Source: Fidelibacterota bacterium (lineage in GTDB: Bacteria; Fidelibacterota; Marinisomatia; SCGC-AAA003-L08; JACNLC01). Taken from it: a DNA stretch of 54,278 bases. The notes under the pieces were generated by a model, which was not told the origin of the DNA, searched no databases, and worked only from the letters and a program-made list of their open reading frames with translations. The stretch spans positions 1 through 54,278 of the forward strand of contig JABMOW010000003.1 in NCBI GenBank assembly GCA_013204025.1, given 5' to 3'. Below are positions 27,391 to 36,012 of this stretch, in pieces (positions within the stretch are counted from its first letter, which is position 1; each line of letters starts with the position of its first letter). A program made the translations under genes and the position numbers.

Positions 27391-30300
27391 TCAGAAGTTA
27401 ATCTCTAATCCGATTTTAATTAATCTTGGTGTTGAATACGAGCTGGGATCCAGCCTTGAATCCTCTATGTTCGTAAAATTACTACGGAATGATGCCCTTT
27501 CATCGTCTCGTATTACTGCGGTGTAGGCTCGTCCGGTCTGACCATTCACACCATACTCATTGAGTCTGTCTAACAGGTTATAAACTGAAAATGTAAACTT
27601 TCCTGCGATATTGCCACCCAGACGAATCTTATAAAAACCGGTCATATCTACGGTATAGTTACTGGGTTTGTAATCATTGTTGGGCAGCAAGTTAATCGTT
27701 GCCAATGGATTTGTGGATGGGGGCGCAAACGTATAAGCCGTTCCAGAATTGTAATATCCGGTCAGGGACATTCCATAATCTTTACCTGAATAAGTTATAG
27801 TAGTATTTAACGTATGTCGTTGGTCCCAACTCATGGGAATTAGAATGTTCACTGGATCATTATTATTGCCTTCCCTATCAAAAGACATGGTCGGATTATC
27901 GGCGTTTCCTCTCGTATACTGAAGCGTATAATTCGCAAATACGGTTAATCCATTGTCACTATAATCGTACCGTAATTCCATTCCGCGGACATTCCCATAA
28001 TCCTTATTTGCATACAATCCATACTTAATAGTATTATATGTTGTGATGGTTTTTGTGCTGAGCAGTTGGTAGATATCCCGGTAGAACAGATTCACTTCTA
28101 ATCCCATGGTTCTGTTAAGTCGTTGCCAGAGACCGATTTCGTACGTAATCGTTTTTTCTGCATCCAGGTTTGGATTCCCAAGGATAGTTTCAAAATCTCC
28201 AGTGGGGATCAGCCAGTCATAATTACTGTAAATCGCAGACATTGGAGGCATTTGAAAGAAATGGCCGTAACTGAAATGAAGGACTGCCTCATCCCCTACC
28301 TGGTAACCAATACCTAATCTTGGGCTCATTTGAAATTTCGGATCAGCGTATTCATATCGCGTCGTATCCACATTATTAATCTGGTTCAGTGGATTCCGAT
28401 AATTGGTGGGATAAAGACGGTTTGGGTCAAAGTAGTCGTACCGTAATCCTAGATTGATCACCATCTCATCAAATTCCATTTTATCTTGGATGTAACCAGA
28501 ATACTCATAAGCAGTTGTAACAAATTCTTCTTTGTAGGGACTAATAACATCATCACCTGAATAAATATAAGGAGTATAGTCCTCATCCGAATAAGTGCTG
28601 TCTCGGATCGTATAAAAGTTATTTGTGATTTTATGTCCAAGATAATCAAATCCAATCTTGAAACTGTGCTCCATACTCGCCTGCCAAATAAAGTCAATCT
28701 TTAGATTATTGTCAACCATTGTCCTTTCTGTATGGTCTTTATCTTGACCACCCAGTAAAAAACCAGATTCCGAATTCGTGTAGTAGTCATGAACATACCG
28801 GTCATCCAATGGGTTTTCATAGAGATAAGAGCCATAATCGTGAACAATGCGGGATAGTTTTGCGTCCACAAACATGGCGTTGCTGATCATATAATTGGTA
28901 TGCAACGTAACAAACTGAGTCTTATTATAATCGGCTGATCGGCTGTGCGGACTGTATTTATAATAATGACTATACCAATGTGATTCATCATCGTTCAAAG
29001 TGTACAGAAGTGACATTCTAATATTTGATGTGGGGAAAATACTGAGTTTTCCCATAAAAGAAGTAAATACTGTCGTGTTCATGGGCACATATGAATTATT
29101 CTTTTTCCGGACTGAATATTGATTTGGAATAAATACAGCCTGCATAAATCCCGGAAAATCTTCAATATTCTCGTTAATCCATGATTCAACATATTCACAA
29201 CCTTCTGAATCAAGATGACTCACTTCATCAGTACCAAAACCAAATATACCATTCAACTCCTGCTCGCAGTAAATCTGGTCGTCTGTCACTTCAATGATTT
29301 CACCGTAAATGTCAACACAAACACTAAACTGTAGAAGACAGACACCATATTCGGAACACTCTGCTTCATCAACAATTTCTTCACCGGTTTGCCAATTCAG
29401 TACTTCTGCACCGTTATCATCACTGCAATAATCTTCCATTACATGGTCACCAGTATGTTCTGAATACCAGGCTTGAGGGATATCTGCAGAAAAATCACTG
29501 GAATCAGTCACGTTAAAATAGTCAATTCCATTCAGGTGGTTGAGATTCTCTCGTTTCCGGTAATTCATGAAAAAGTATATTTTATCCTTGATAACAGGAC
29601 CACTGATCTGGAATTTGTAATCTTTATTCTCATTGAGGCTAGGTTCATTTATACCTAAAAAGATATCCGAATGAGGTGTTAAATAGTTCCCGTAACTGGA
29701 TGACATGGACCCGCTAAATTGATTACTGCCATTTTTCGTGATCTGGTTGACCACGCCACTCATGGCTTTACCATATTCAGCATTAAATGTCCCGGTAATA
29801 ACTTCCAAATCACGAACGGTACCTGGTTCAATATGAACGGTGGCTGAAGATCCGCCAAAGCCCTCATCGACCTTCACGCCATCAATTAGATATGTAACTT
29901 CCGTATTCCGCCCACCGCGAAAACTGCCTGCAACAACACCGGCCTGCATATTTACAATTGCACCAATATCCTCTACCGGAAGAACAGCGATTTGATCAGA
30001 CGAGATATTTTTAACAGTATTGGTCTGATCTTTTTTAATGGAGACACGATTCGCCTTTACCACTACCATTTCTCCTTCAAGAAAGGTCTGGTTTAACTGG
30101 ACGTCCAATGGTGTAGTTCGGTTGACACTGACAGATACATCTTCTACGGTCACGTGTCCATAGCCAATTACCATGACCAGAACATTGTACTTGCCAGGCT
30201 GAATATTGATGATAAAATACCTTCCGTTTTCGTCTGTGGCTGTACCGATATCCGTATCTTTAATCATGACATTAGCGCCAATGATAGATTCCCCGGTTTT

Positions 30301-30399
30301 GGCATCGGATATTTTACCCGAGATTTTCCCAGTTGTTTGAGCACATAGAAATGAGCCGAAAACCACCGTTATAAAAATTTTGAGAAGTACCTTGAACAT
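27391..30399 (-). CDS. TonB-dependent outer-membrane receptor with carboxypeptidase-like N-terminal domain
   Basis: 1002 residues. Signal peptide (residues 1-20, ending FLCAQ), a carboxypeptidase-regulatory-like domain (about 24-110; GKISDAKTGESIIGANVMIK, GTATDENGRYFIINIQPGKY), a plug domain (about 125-235; DIGAIVNMQAGV, YLIDGVKVDEGF, EYGKAMSGVVNQIT) and a beta-barrel to the C-terminus (ends RLIKIGLEINF, aromatic last residue). A Cys-rich insert near 330-420 contains several acidic and Cys residues. The receptor would import glucan oligosaccharides across the outer membrane using TonB energy. It is the first gene of the six-gene minus-strand operon that ends with GH81. No TonB box motif was located with certainty, and no TonB/ExbBD genes are in the window. 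Confidence 0.94.
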   Translation of the reverse strand: MFKVLLKIFITVVFGSFLCAQTTGKISGKISDAKTGESIIGANVMIKDTDIGTATDENGRYFIINIQPGKYNVLVMVIGYGHVTVEDVSVSVNRTTPLDVQLNQTFLEGEMVVVKANRVSIKKDQTNTVKNISSDQIAVLPVEDIGAIVNMQAGVVAGSFRGGRNTEVTYLIDGVKVDEGFGGSSATVHIEPGTVRDLEVITGTFNAEYGKAMSGVVNQITKNGSNQFSGSMSSSYGNYLTPHSDIFLGINEPSLNENKDYKFQISGPVIKDKIYFFMNYRKRENLNHLNGIDYFNVTDSSDFSADIPQAWYSEHTGDHVMEDYCSDDNGAEVLNWQTGEEIVDEAECSEYGVCLLQFSVCVDIYGEIIEVTDDQIYCEQELNGIFGFGTDEVSHLDSEGCEYVESWINENIEDFPGFMQAVFIPNQYSVRKKNNSYVPMNTTVFTSFMGKLSIFPTSNIRMSLLYTLNDDESHWYSHYYKYSPHSRSADYNKTQFVTLHTNYMISNAMFVDAKLSRIVHDYGSYLYENPLDDRYVHDYYTNSESGFLLGGQDKDHTERTMVDNNLKIDFIWQASMEHSFKIGFDYLGHKITNNFYTIRDSTYSDEDYTPYIYSGDDVISPYKEEFVTTAYEYSGYIQDKMEFDEMVINLGLRYDYFDPNRLYPTNYRNPLNQINNVDTTRYEYADPKFQMSPRLGIGYQVGDEAVLHFSYGHFFQMPPMSAIYSNYDWLIPTGDFETILGNPNLDAEKTITYEIGLWQRLNRTMGLEVNLFYRDIYQLLSTKTITTYNTIKYGLYANKDYGNVRGMELRYDYSDNGLTVFANYTLQYTRGNADNPTMSFDREGNNNDPVNILIPMSWDQRHTLNTTITYSGKDYGMSLTGYYNSGTAYTFAPPSTNPLATINLLPNNDYKPSNYTVDMTGFYKIRLGGNIAGKFTFSVYNLLDRLNEYGVNGQTGRAYTAVIRDDERASFRSNFTNIEDSRLDPSSYSTPRLIKIGLEINF

Positions 30400-30442
30400 G
30401 TTGTCCTTTATTGCATTCTATTGTGGGATGATCATGCTACTT

Positions 30443-30487
30443 GAAAAAAAGAGGAAAGCCATTTGATTCAAACAACTTCCCTCTTTT
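30443..30487 (-). terminator. Rho-independent terminator after the module-repeat protein gene
   Basis: On the minus strand AAAAGAGGGAAG (30487-30476) pairs with CTTTCCTCTTTT (30458-30447) over twelve positions with one G-T wobble, around a 17-base loop, and is followed by a T run. It would end transcripts of the 1332-residue protein gene and separate that gene from the receptor operon starting at 30399. Confidence 0.75.
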
Positions 30488-30514
30488 CCACTTATAACAT
30501 AATGCAGATATTAA

Positions 30515-33500
30515 TTACTTCAGCAGCATGATCTTCTGATTTGCCACTCCACCGGCATGCTGAATCCGGATGAAGTATATTCCAGAAGGTACGGACATTC
30601 CTGAATTATCCATGCCACTCCAGACAACTGAATATGTGCCTGCAGGAGAGTAATCACTTATTAGTGTGTTTACGGTGCGTCCAAGAATATCATATACTGC
30701 TAGTTTGACAAATCCATCTTGTGGCAGCATGTAACTGATAGTCGTGCGGGGATTGAACGGATTAGGATATGCTGACAATAGATTGAATTCAGTAGCTAAT
30801 GTTACATTTACATAATGATTACCGGAGGCGGCAAGCACTTCACCAATCTCATAGTCACCAGTACTGCTGAAAAGTTCACTTCCAGGTTGCAGTACAACCA
30901 CTGTTGTTTGATTATTAACTGTATTATATTCCGCCATAAAAGCGTCCGAAGGCATATTGATGGTGAAATCCGAGCCATGGGTCAAAACAATCTGAACTCC
31001 GCCCACATAGCCATCGGCCATTAACGATAATCCGTTATCTGTTTTTACCAGGTATGCTTCAGAGGCTTCTGTTTCAGAGATTCGAGGATTAAGGATCCAG
31101 TCAACGATGATAACAACGTCAAGGATATTAACTGTCCCGGATGCATTTACATCACCATGACAAAGTGCAATAGCCGGGTCCAGTTCAGAAATGTCCAGGA
31201 TCACAGCAACAATCGCAACTATATCTCCAACATTTACGACGCCATCCATTGTGATGTCACCATCACCGCAGGTTTCACAGGCATCGCAGGAACCATAGGT
31301 ATCGAATGTTTCTGTATCCTCTGTTACTACCATTAATCGATTGGCGTAAGAATCATAATCGGTGACCGGTGCACATGTACCGCCTGCTGCCATATCATCA
31401 ACCAAATCTTCCTGGAATGCCCAGCTGTCCACTTCATATATGTACTCCAAGTTCCCGTTAAAGGAGTAAGTACCTGTCCAAACTCCATCTTCATCATCGT
31501 CGGTCAGAGGTAGACAGTCACCACACCATCCAAGAAATGGGCCGGTCACATAAACAGTTGTGAAGGCTTCCAACCCTGAACAGTTCATATCTACATTAAA
31601 TGTTGCTACAAAAAGATCGTTATTTCCACAGGCTTCACAACTGGCAAAACAAACTACATCCAAAGCCATTGTGTCGTAACCTACATCGAGGAATCGATCC
31701 ACGTATTCACCCTCGCCGCATTCTGCAGGAACATTTTCCCAGTTACCTTCCCAACCATAGGATGGACCACCTCGGAATTTATAGTTTTGATGACTTCCTG
31801 CCAACAGTGAGATCGTTGTTGTGTAAATCATGTCACCGTCATCATCTGTCATCTGCCAGCCCATAGAAGGAACTCCAGAGTCTTCAGAACCAATGGTTCC
31901 ACCGGCAAGATATACTCCTGTAGAAGTGTCTGTAAATTGCATATCCACTTGGAATGTCACATCCACATAAGTGGGTTCTCCGCCAGTGCATAAATCACAA
32001 CTTGCCCAACAGACTTCATCCAACACTGCATCATCTGTCACATTGATAAAACGATTGATAAATTGGCATTCACCATTTTCACCAACACAATTGTCGACGA
32101 ACAGACAATCACCAGCATCTGCTTCAGTCACGCTCCAGTCGGGGAATTCAGAAGTCGCCCATTCATATCCAGCAAATTTGTATTCATAATACCCTGGTTC
32201 CAGTGCCACAGTTACAGTGTATATCAAGTCACCATCATCGTCATTCATGGGGATCCCAGGCCACCAGCCTGCAAAATCAGCTTGTAATGCAATGGTATAA
32301 TTTTCGGTAATATCAGGATTCTGACTCAAATCTACCTGGAAGGTTACTTCCGGAACTGATACGATAATATCACAGGTTCCCCAATAAACCGGATCTAGTT
32401 CAACAGTTTCCACCACATCAACCGATCGGTTGATGAATTGGCATTCGCCGTTCTCACCCGTACAGTTATCTAATACAAGACAAGCGGGTGCATTTTCCGG
32501 TGTAAACTGCCAGTCTTCAAATTCTGACGCGGACCATTCATACCCGGCAAATTTGTATTCATAATAACCTGGTATAAGATCGACAGTCACTGTATATAAA
32601 AGGTCTCCATCACTGTCATCCATGGGGATGCCTGGCCACCAGCCGGCAAAATCAGACTGAAGCGCAATTGTATTCGCAGCTGCAATTTCCGGATTTTGGC
32701 TTAAATCTACTTGAAATGTGATATGAGGTGTGGGGCTAAACGGATAAGTATCACAACCAGCCCAATAAACAGCATCCAGAGTCATATCTTCTGCACCAGT
32801 TGTCAAGAGACGATTGGTGCAAGAACCATATTGGCATTCTACAGTTGATGTTGTGCCAGGACATGGTGGTTCGTCAACTGGATATTCCGCATCCGGAAAT
32901 TCTGAAATTGTCCATTCATATCCGGCAAATTTATACTCATAGTCTGTTTCAGCACCCAGGCAAAGTGTAACGCCATAAACATAATTTCCAAAATCTTCCA
33001 TGATGTCACCTGGCCACCAGCCATTAAATTCACCCATTAGAGAGATTGTATTGGCGTCGGCAACTTCTGGATTCTGTGATAAATCAACATAGAAGGTAAC
33101 TGCAACCTGATAATCCAAACATTCTCCAGTTCCGGGATCGGGACATTCTCCGCAAGTTCCATCAACACATTGTGCAAAACAGGTATTCACTGTAACATCA
33201 TCTTCACCAACATCAATATGTCTGTCGCTCCAAGGATCAGTTGCACAGTCTTGTCCAGCAATACTTTCTTTACAGGACCAATCACCGCAAGCTCCATTGG
33301 TAAATGTATAATCAGTGCCAGTGTTGGGGAGCATCTGGACAGTGATTGAATAAATGCCGTCACCATCAAGATCAGTCATCGGGTTATCACCGGGATTTCC
33401 AAATGTATCGCCACCAGCGAGGAATGGATCCGGGGATGCCCCTTCACAACTAAAATCAACATTAAAAGTAACATTTACAAAGTCACCTTCATAATGGCAG

Positions 33501-34513
33501 GAACCGTCATCCACAGTAGCATCAGGATTATAGTTCAAAGCTGTTTCATCCGTACATCCGGCTACGAAAAGTCCGCCCACTGCAGACAGGTTCATAGCAT
33601 CCCAGTAAACAGAACCATCAGCATTGGCGATCTGATTGTAGTTAATGGCAACTTCTACATTGGTAGCACCTTCAGGCGCAGTTGCGGCCACAGTTAATTC
33701 TGTCCATACATCTGCTGGAAAAAGTGAGGTGAACAGTTCTGACAAGTCAGAGCCTAAATCTTCACTAGCAGCATTAGACCAATTCAGAGAAAGATATGCA
33801 GAGTTGTCACCAGCCATCTGATCATCAGGATGGGTAAATACAAAACCAGTAAAGGTAAGTTCAGCACCGGGATCCACAGCAAAACTCTGGCTGAATACAT
33901 TCAGTGGCACTCCATCAAATCTACCCCAGGTCTTTAACCCGTAAGTACCTTCATATGCTTCAAAAATGTCTTCACTGGTATAGATTAGTGCACCAGTTAC
34001 ATCAACAAACCAGCTGGCATTGTGTTCTCCACCCCAGCCGTTGAGACCATCTTCAAAACCGCCATTAGTCAATTCACCACCGGCAGGTTCAACACAGGCG
34101 TCACAGGAATCCCAACAGACATCACCGACAACCATGTCTTCAGTAGCAACATTAATAAATCGGTTAATGAATTGGCATTCACCGTTCGCACCGGTGCAGT
34201 TTGCCAATGCAAGACATGGACCTGCGTCTGCTTCTGTCATACTCCAATCAGGAAATTCAACTGTTGAATATTCGTAGCCGGCGAATTTGTATTCATAGTA
34301 ACCAGCATCCAATGCAACGGTTACCGTAAATATCAGATCACCATCGGAATCATCCATGATAATTCCTGGCCACCAGCCGTCAAAGTCGGCTTGTAGAACA
34401 ATGACATTATCATTGGCAAGTGTTGGATCCTGCGACACATCGACGGTAAAAGTCACTTGTGCTGCAAAGATGAAACCAACGATTGCCATTACGGGCAAAA
34501 TTCTCTTTAACAT
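30515..34513 (-). CDS. Secreted 1332-residue protein: seven related E-set-like modules, CBM4/9, dockerin, sorting domain
   Basis: Signal peptide (residues 1-18). Seven modules of about 110-125 residues start near 19, 344, 468, 594, 721, 848 and 966. Several share VTFQVDLSQNP, a DFAGWWPGIPM-like stretch, a DDSDGDLIYTVTV strand pair, GYYEYKFAGYEW, an NCTGENGECQFINR-like Cys loop and an ending CxSC. This looks like an immunoglobulin/E-set fold as in starch- or glycogen-binding modules, but no family is assigned. Between modules 1 and 2 lies a CBM4/9-like domain (about 145-312; NGGFEDGLNGWGG) and a GCTDETALNY...DDGSC motif (about 317-337). A dockerin follows (about 1085-1145; GDITMDGVVNVGDIV) and a FlgD/type-IX-like sorting domain (from about 1244; YPNPFNPRTTISYML). 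An AAAAGGAG ribosome site lies at 34520-34527. Likely a non-catalytic surface glucan-binding protein, highly expressed and divergent from the LacI gene. Confidence 0.85.
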   Translation of the reverse strand: MLKRILPVMAIVGFIFAAQVTFTVDVSQDPTLANDNVIVLQADFDGWWPGIIMDDSDGDLIFTVTVALDAGYYEYKFAGYEYSTVEFPDWSMTEADAGPCLALANCTGANGECQFINRFINVATEDMVVGDVCWDSCDACVEPAGGELTNGGFEDGLNGWGGEHNASWFVDVTGALIYTSEDIFEAYEGTYGLKTWGRFDGVPLNVFSQSFAVDPGAELTFTGFVFTHPDDQMAGDNSAYLSLNWSNAASEDLGSDLSELFTSLFPADVWTELTVAATAPEGATNVEVAINYNQIANADGSVYWDAMNLSAVGGLFVAGCTDETALNYNPDATVDDGSCHYEGDFVNVTFNVDFSCEGASPDPFLAGGDTFGNPGDNPMTDLDGDGIYSITVQMLPNTGTDYTFTNGACGDWSCKESIAGQDCATDPWSDRHIDVGEDDVTVNTCFAQCVDGTCGECPDPGTGECLDYQVAVTFYVDLSQNPEVADANTISLMGEFNGWWPGDIMEDFGNYVYGVTLCLGAETDYEYKFAGYEWTISEFPDAEYPVDEPPCPGTTSTVECQYGSCTNRLLTTGAEDMTLDAVYWAGCDTYPFSPTPHITFQVDLSQNPEIAAANTIALQSDFAGWWPGIPMDDSDGDLLYTVTVDLIPGYYEYKFAGYEWSASEFEDWQFTPENAPACLVLDNCTGENGECQFINRSVDVVETVELDPVYWGTCDIIVSVPEVTFQVDLSQNPDITENYTIALQADFAGWWPGIPMNDDDGDLIYTVTVALEPGYYEYKFAGYEWATSEFPDWSVTEADAGDCLFVDNCVGENGECQFINRFINVTDDAVLDEVCWASCDLCTGGEPTYVDVTFQVDMQFTDTSTGVYLAGGTIGSEDSGVPSMGWQMTDDDGDMIYTTTISLLAGSHQNYKFRGGPSYGWEGNWENVPAECGEGEYVDRFLDVGYDTMALDVVCFASCEACGNNDLFVATFNVDMNCSGLEAFTTVYVTGPFLGWCGDCLPLTDDDEDGVWTGTYSFNGNLEYIYEVDSWAFQEDLVDDMAAGGTCAPVTDYDSYANRLMVVTEDTETFDTYGSCDACETCGDGDITMDGVVNVGDIVAIVAVILDISELDPAIALCHGDVNASGTVNILDVVIIVDWILNPRISETEASEAYLVKTDNGLSLMADGYVGGVQIVLTHGSDFTINMPSDAFMAEYNTVNNQTTVVVLQPGSELFSSTGDYEIGEVLAASGNHYVNVTLATEFNLLSAYPNPFNPRTTISYMLPQDGFVKLAVYDILGRTVNTLISDYSPAGTYSVVWSGMDNSGMSVPSGIYFIRIQHAGGVANQKIMLLK

Positions 34514-34950
34514 AGTTTTCTCCTTTTAGCTGAGTTGGTTAATTCAATTTTTTTTACTGATATTATATAACAATAACTCCTCATACCCTGATTTGGAATA
34601 ACCGATTTTCGGACTGTCATATAATATAGTATGTCTGGCATGGTTTATTAATTTTTCTTCAACTGTCAATATTCAGGAATGCAGCGTGGCTGAAACACGG
34701 ACATTTTACAATTATTTGATTCCTATTAATACGAACTTTCAAACTTGACTCCTGAATAGTGACACGTTATCCTACCTTGGAAATTTAAATTGGGCAGAAC
34801 AATTCATGCAATAAATATTCAATAAAATGAAAATTTATTTTATTATTGTGAAAATTATTTTCATTTAGTTTGCAAAGGGTGTTAATTTTTACCGTTATAG
34901 TTGACTATACTTCACACGAAAAGGAACGGACAGAAATTCAGATATAAAAC
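34514..34950. promoter_or_regulatory. 437-base divergent control region between the two arms of the locus
   Basis: No gene is seen. For the minus-strand gene there is a strong AAAAGGAG at 34520-34527 and a TATAAT hexamer (minus strand) at 34562-34567 that could be a -10 site, without a good -35. For the plus-strand LacI gene, TTGCAA at 34870-34875 and TATAGT at 34896-34901 are a weak promoter candidate with long spacing. A 9-base inverted pair (TATTCAGGA 34670-34678, TCCTGAATA 34750-34758) and a perfect odd palindrome at 34849-34863 lie between. Confidence 0.5.
34849..34863. promoter_or_regulatory. Perfect 15-base palindrome, candidate operator
   Basis: TGAAAATTATTTTCA is a perfect inverted repeat about a single central base. 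It lies 87 bases upstream of the LacI gene's ATG and just upstream of a possible -35 element. It lacks the central CG usual for LacI operators, so it may serve another regulator; AT-rich sequence makes chance occurrence plausible. Confidence 0.4.
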
Positions 34951-35988
34951 ATGGATACCAATACAAATAAAACGAAATCTCGAACCACATTGCAACATAT
35001 TGCTGAAGATACCGGACTATCTATCTCTACTATTTCAAGAGTACTTTCACGATCCAAACGGACGCACACCAAAAATGAGGCGAAGATTCTTGCAAGTGCT
35101 AAAAAATTAAATTACCCTTTTATCCAGAGTATGCCTGATAGTATAGGTGATAGACCAATGAAAATCGCTCTGGTCACTGAAATATTTGAAGGAGAATTTT
35201 ATTCTTCATTATTCTACGGGTTTTATCAAGCCAGTCTTAACTCTAATGTTGAATTTAGTTTTGTTGAAGTGAATCATTTGAGTTCCAAACCAGCAGAGCT
35301 GATTTCAAGCATCTCCCGTATTTATGATGCCATATGCATCTTTTTACCTGAGTTCAAAAGGGAAGATTACCTTGAACTAAAAAATATGATGGATGACACC
35401 CCTATCGTCTCTTTAGCTCCCATAGTAAATCCGCTTATAGACACTGTTACATTCGATGCATATCGGGGTGGACATCTGGCTGCCAGTCATTTTGAAGAGA
35501 TGGGATTCACCAAGGTCGGTGTGATTGCCGGTCCACGGAATAAAGTAGAAGCTCTCTACCGGAAGAATGGTTTTATAGATCATATTACAGCAGCAAATAA
35601 TATGGAATGCGTTTGGGTATTTGAAGGAGATTACTCTCTAGAATCAGGATACCGTGCTTACGCTGACTTAAAAAAGCATAATATTTCAAATATTGCTATT
35701 TTTGGATCAAACGACCAGACTTGCTTTGGTTTTATTAAGCACGCATTGCTGGATGGAAGACAAATCCCTGAAGACATTGCTATCACGGGTTATGATGATC
35801 TTCCATTCTGCAAAATATTTATTCCGGAATTAACATCTGTTTCCACGAGTTTTTATGAACTTGCTAAAGCAACTATTAGTTTGCTTCAGAAAAAACTTTA
35901 CGATCAAAATGATAGCAACGGAAATCATGGACATATTAACCTCGTTCCGGTTTCACTAAGTGTCAGAGCCAGTACTTTGAAAAATTGA
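34951..35988 (+). CDS. LacI/GalR-family transcriptional regulator
   Basis: 345 residues. The helix-turn-helix is TLQHIAEDTGLSISTISRVL (about residues 13-32) and the hinge region follows. The sensor domain carries KIALVTEIFEGEFYSSLFYG, FTKVGVIAGPRNK and IAITGYDDLPFCKIFIPEL, the usual pattern of a periplasmic-binding-protein-like core. It begins the plus-strand unit, 24 bases ahead of the GH16 gene, and so probably controls the enzyme and transporter genes behind it, and perhaps the divergent repeat-protein gene. It differs strongly from the other LacI-type regulator in the window, so the two may answer to different sugars or sites. The ATG start has no good ribosome site. Confidence 0.92.
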   Translation: MDTNTNKTKSRTTLQHIAEDTGLSISTISRVLSRSKRTHTKNEAKILASAKKLNYPFIQSMPDSIGDRPMKIALVTEIFEGEFYSSLFYGFYQASLNSNVEFSFVEVNHLSSKPAELISSISRIYDAICIFLPEFKREDYLELKNMMDDTPIVSLAPIVNPLIDTVTFDAYRGGHLAASHFEEMGFTKVGVIAGPRNKVEALYRKNGFIDHITAANNMECVWVFEGDYSLESGYRAYADLKKHNISNIAIFGSNDQTCFGFIKHALLDGRQIPEDIAITGYDDLPFCKIFIPELTSVSTSFYELAKATISLLQKKLYDQNDSNGNHGHINLVPVSLSVRASTLKN

Positions 35989-36012
35989 TAAACAGGATTT
36001 ATTATAACTCAA

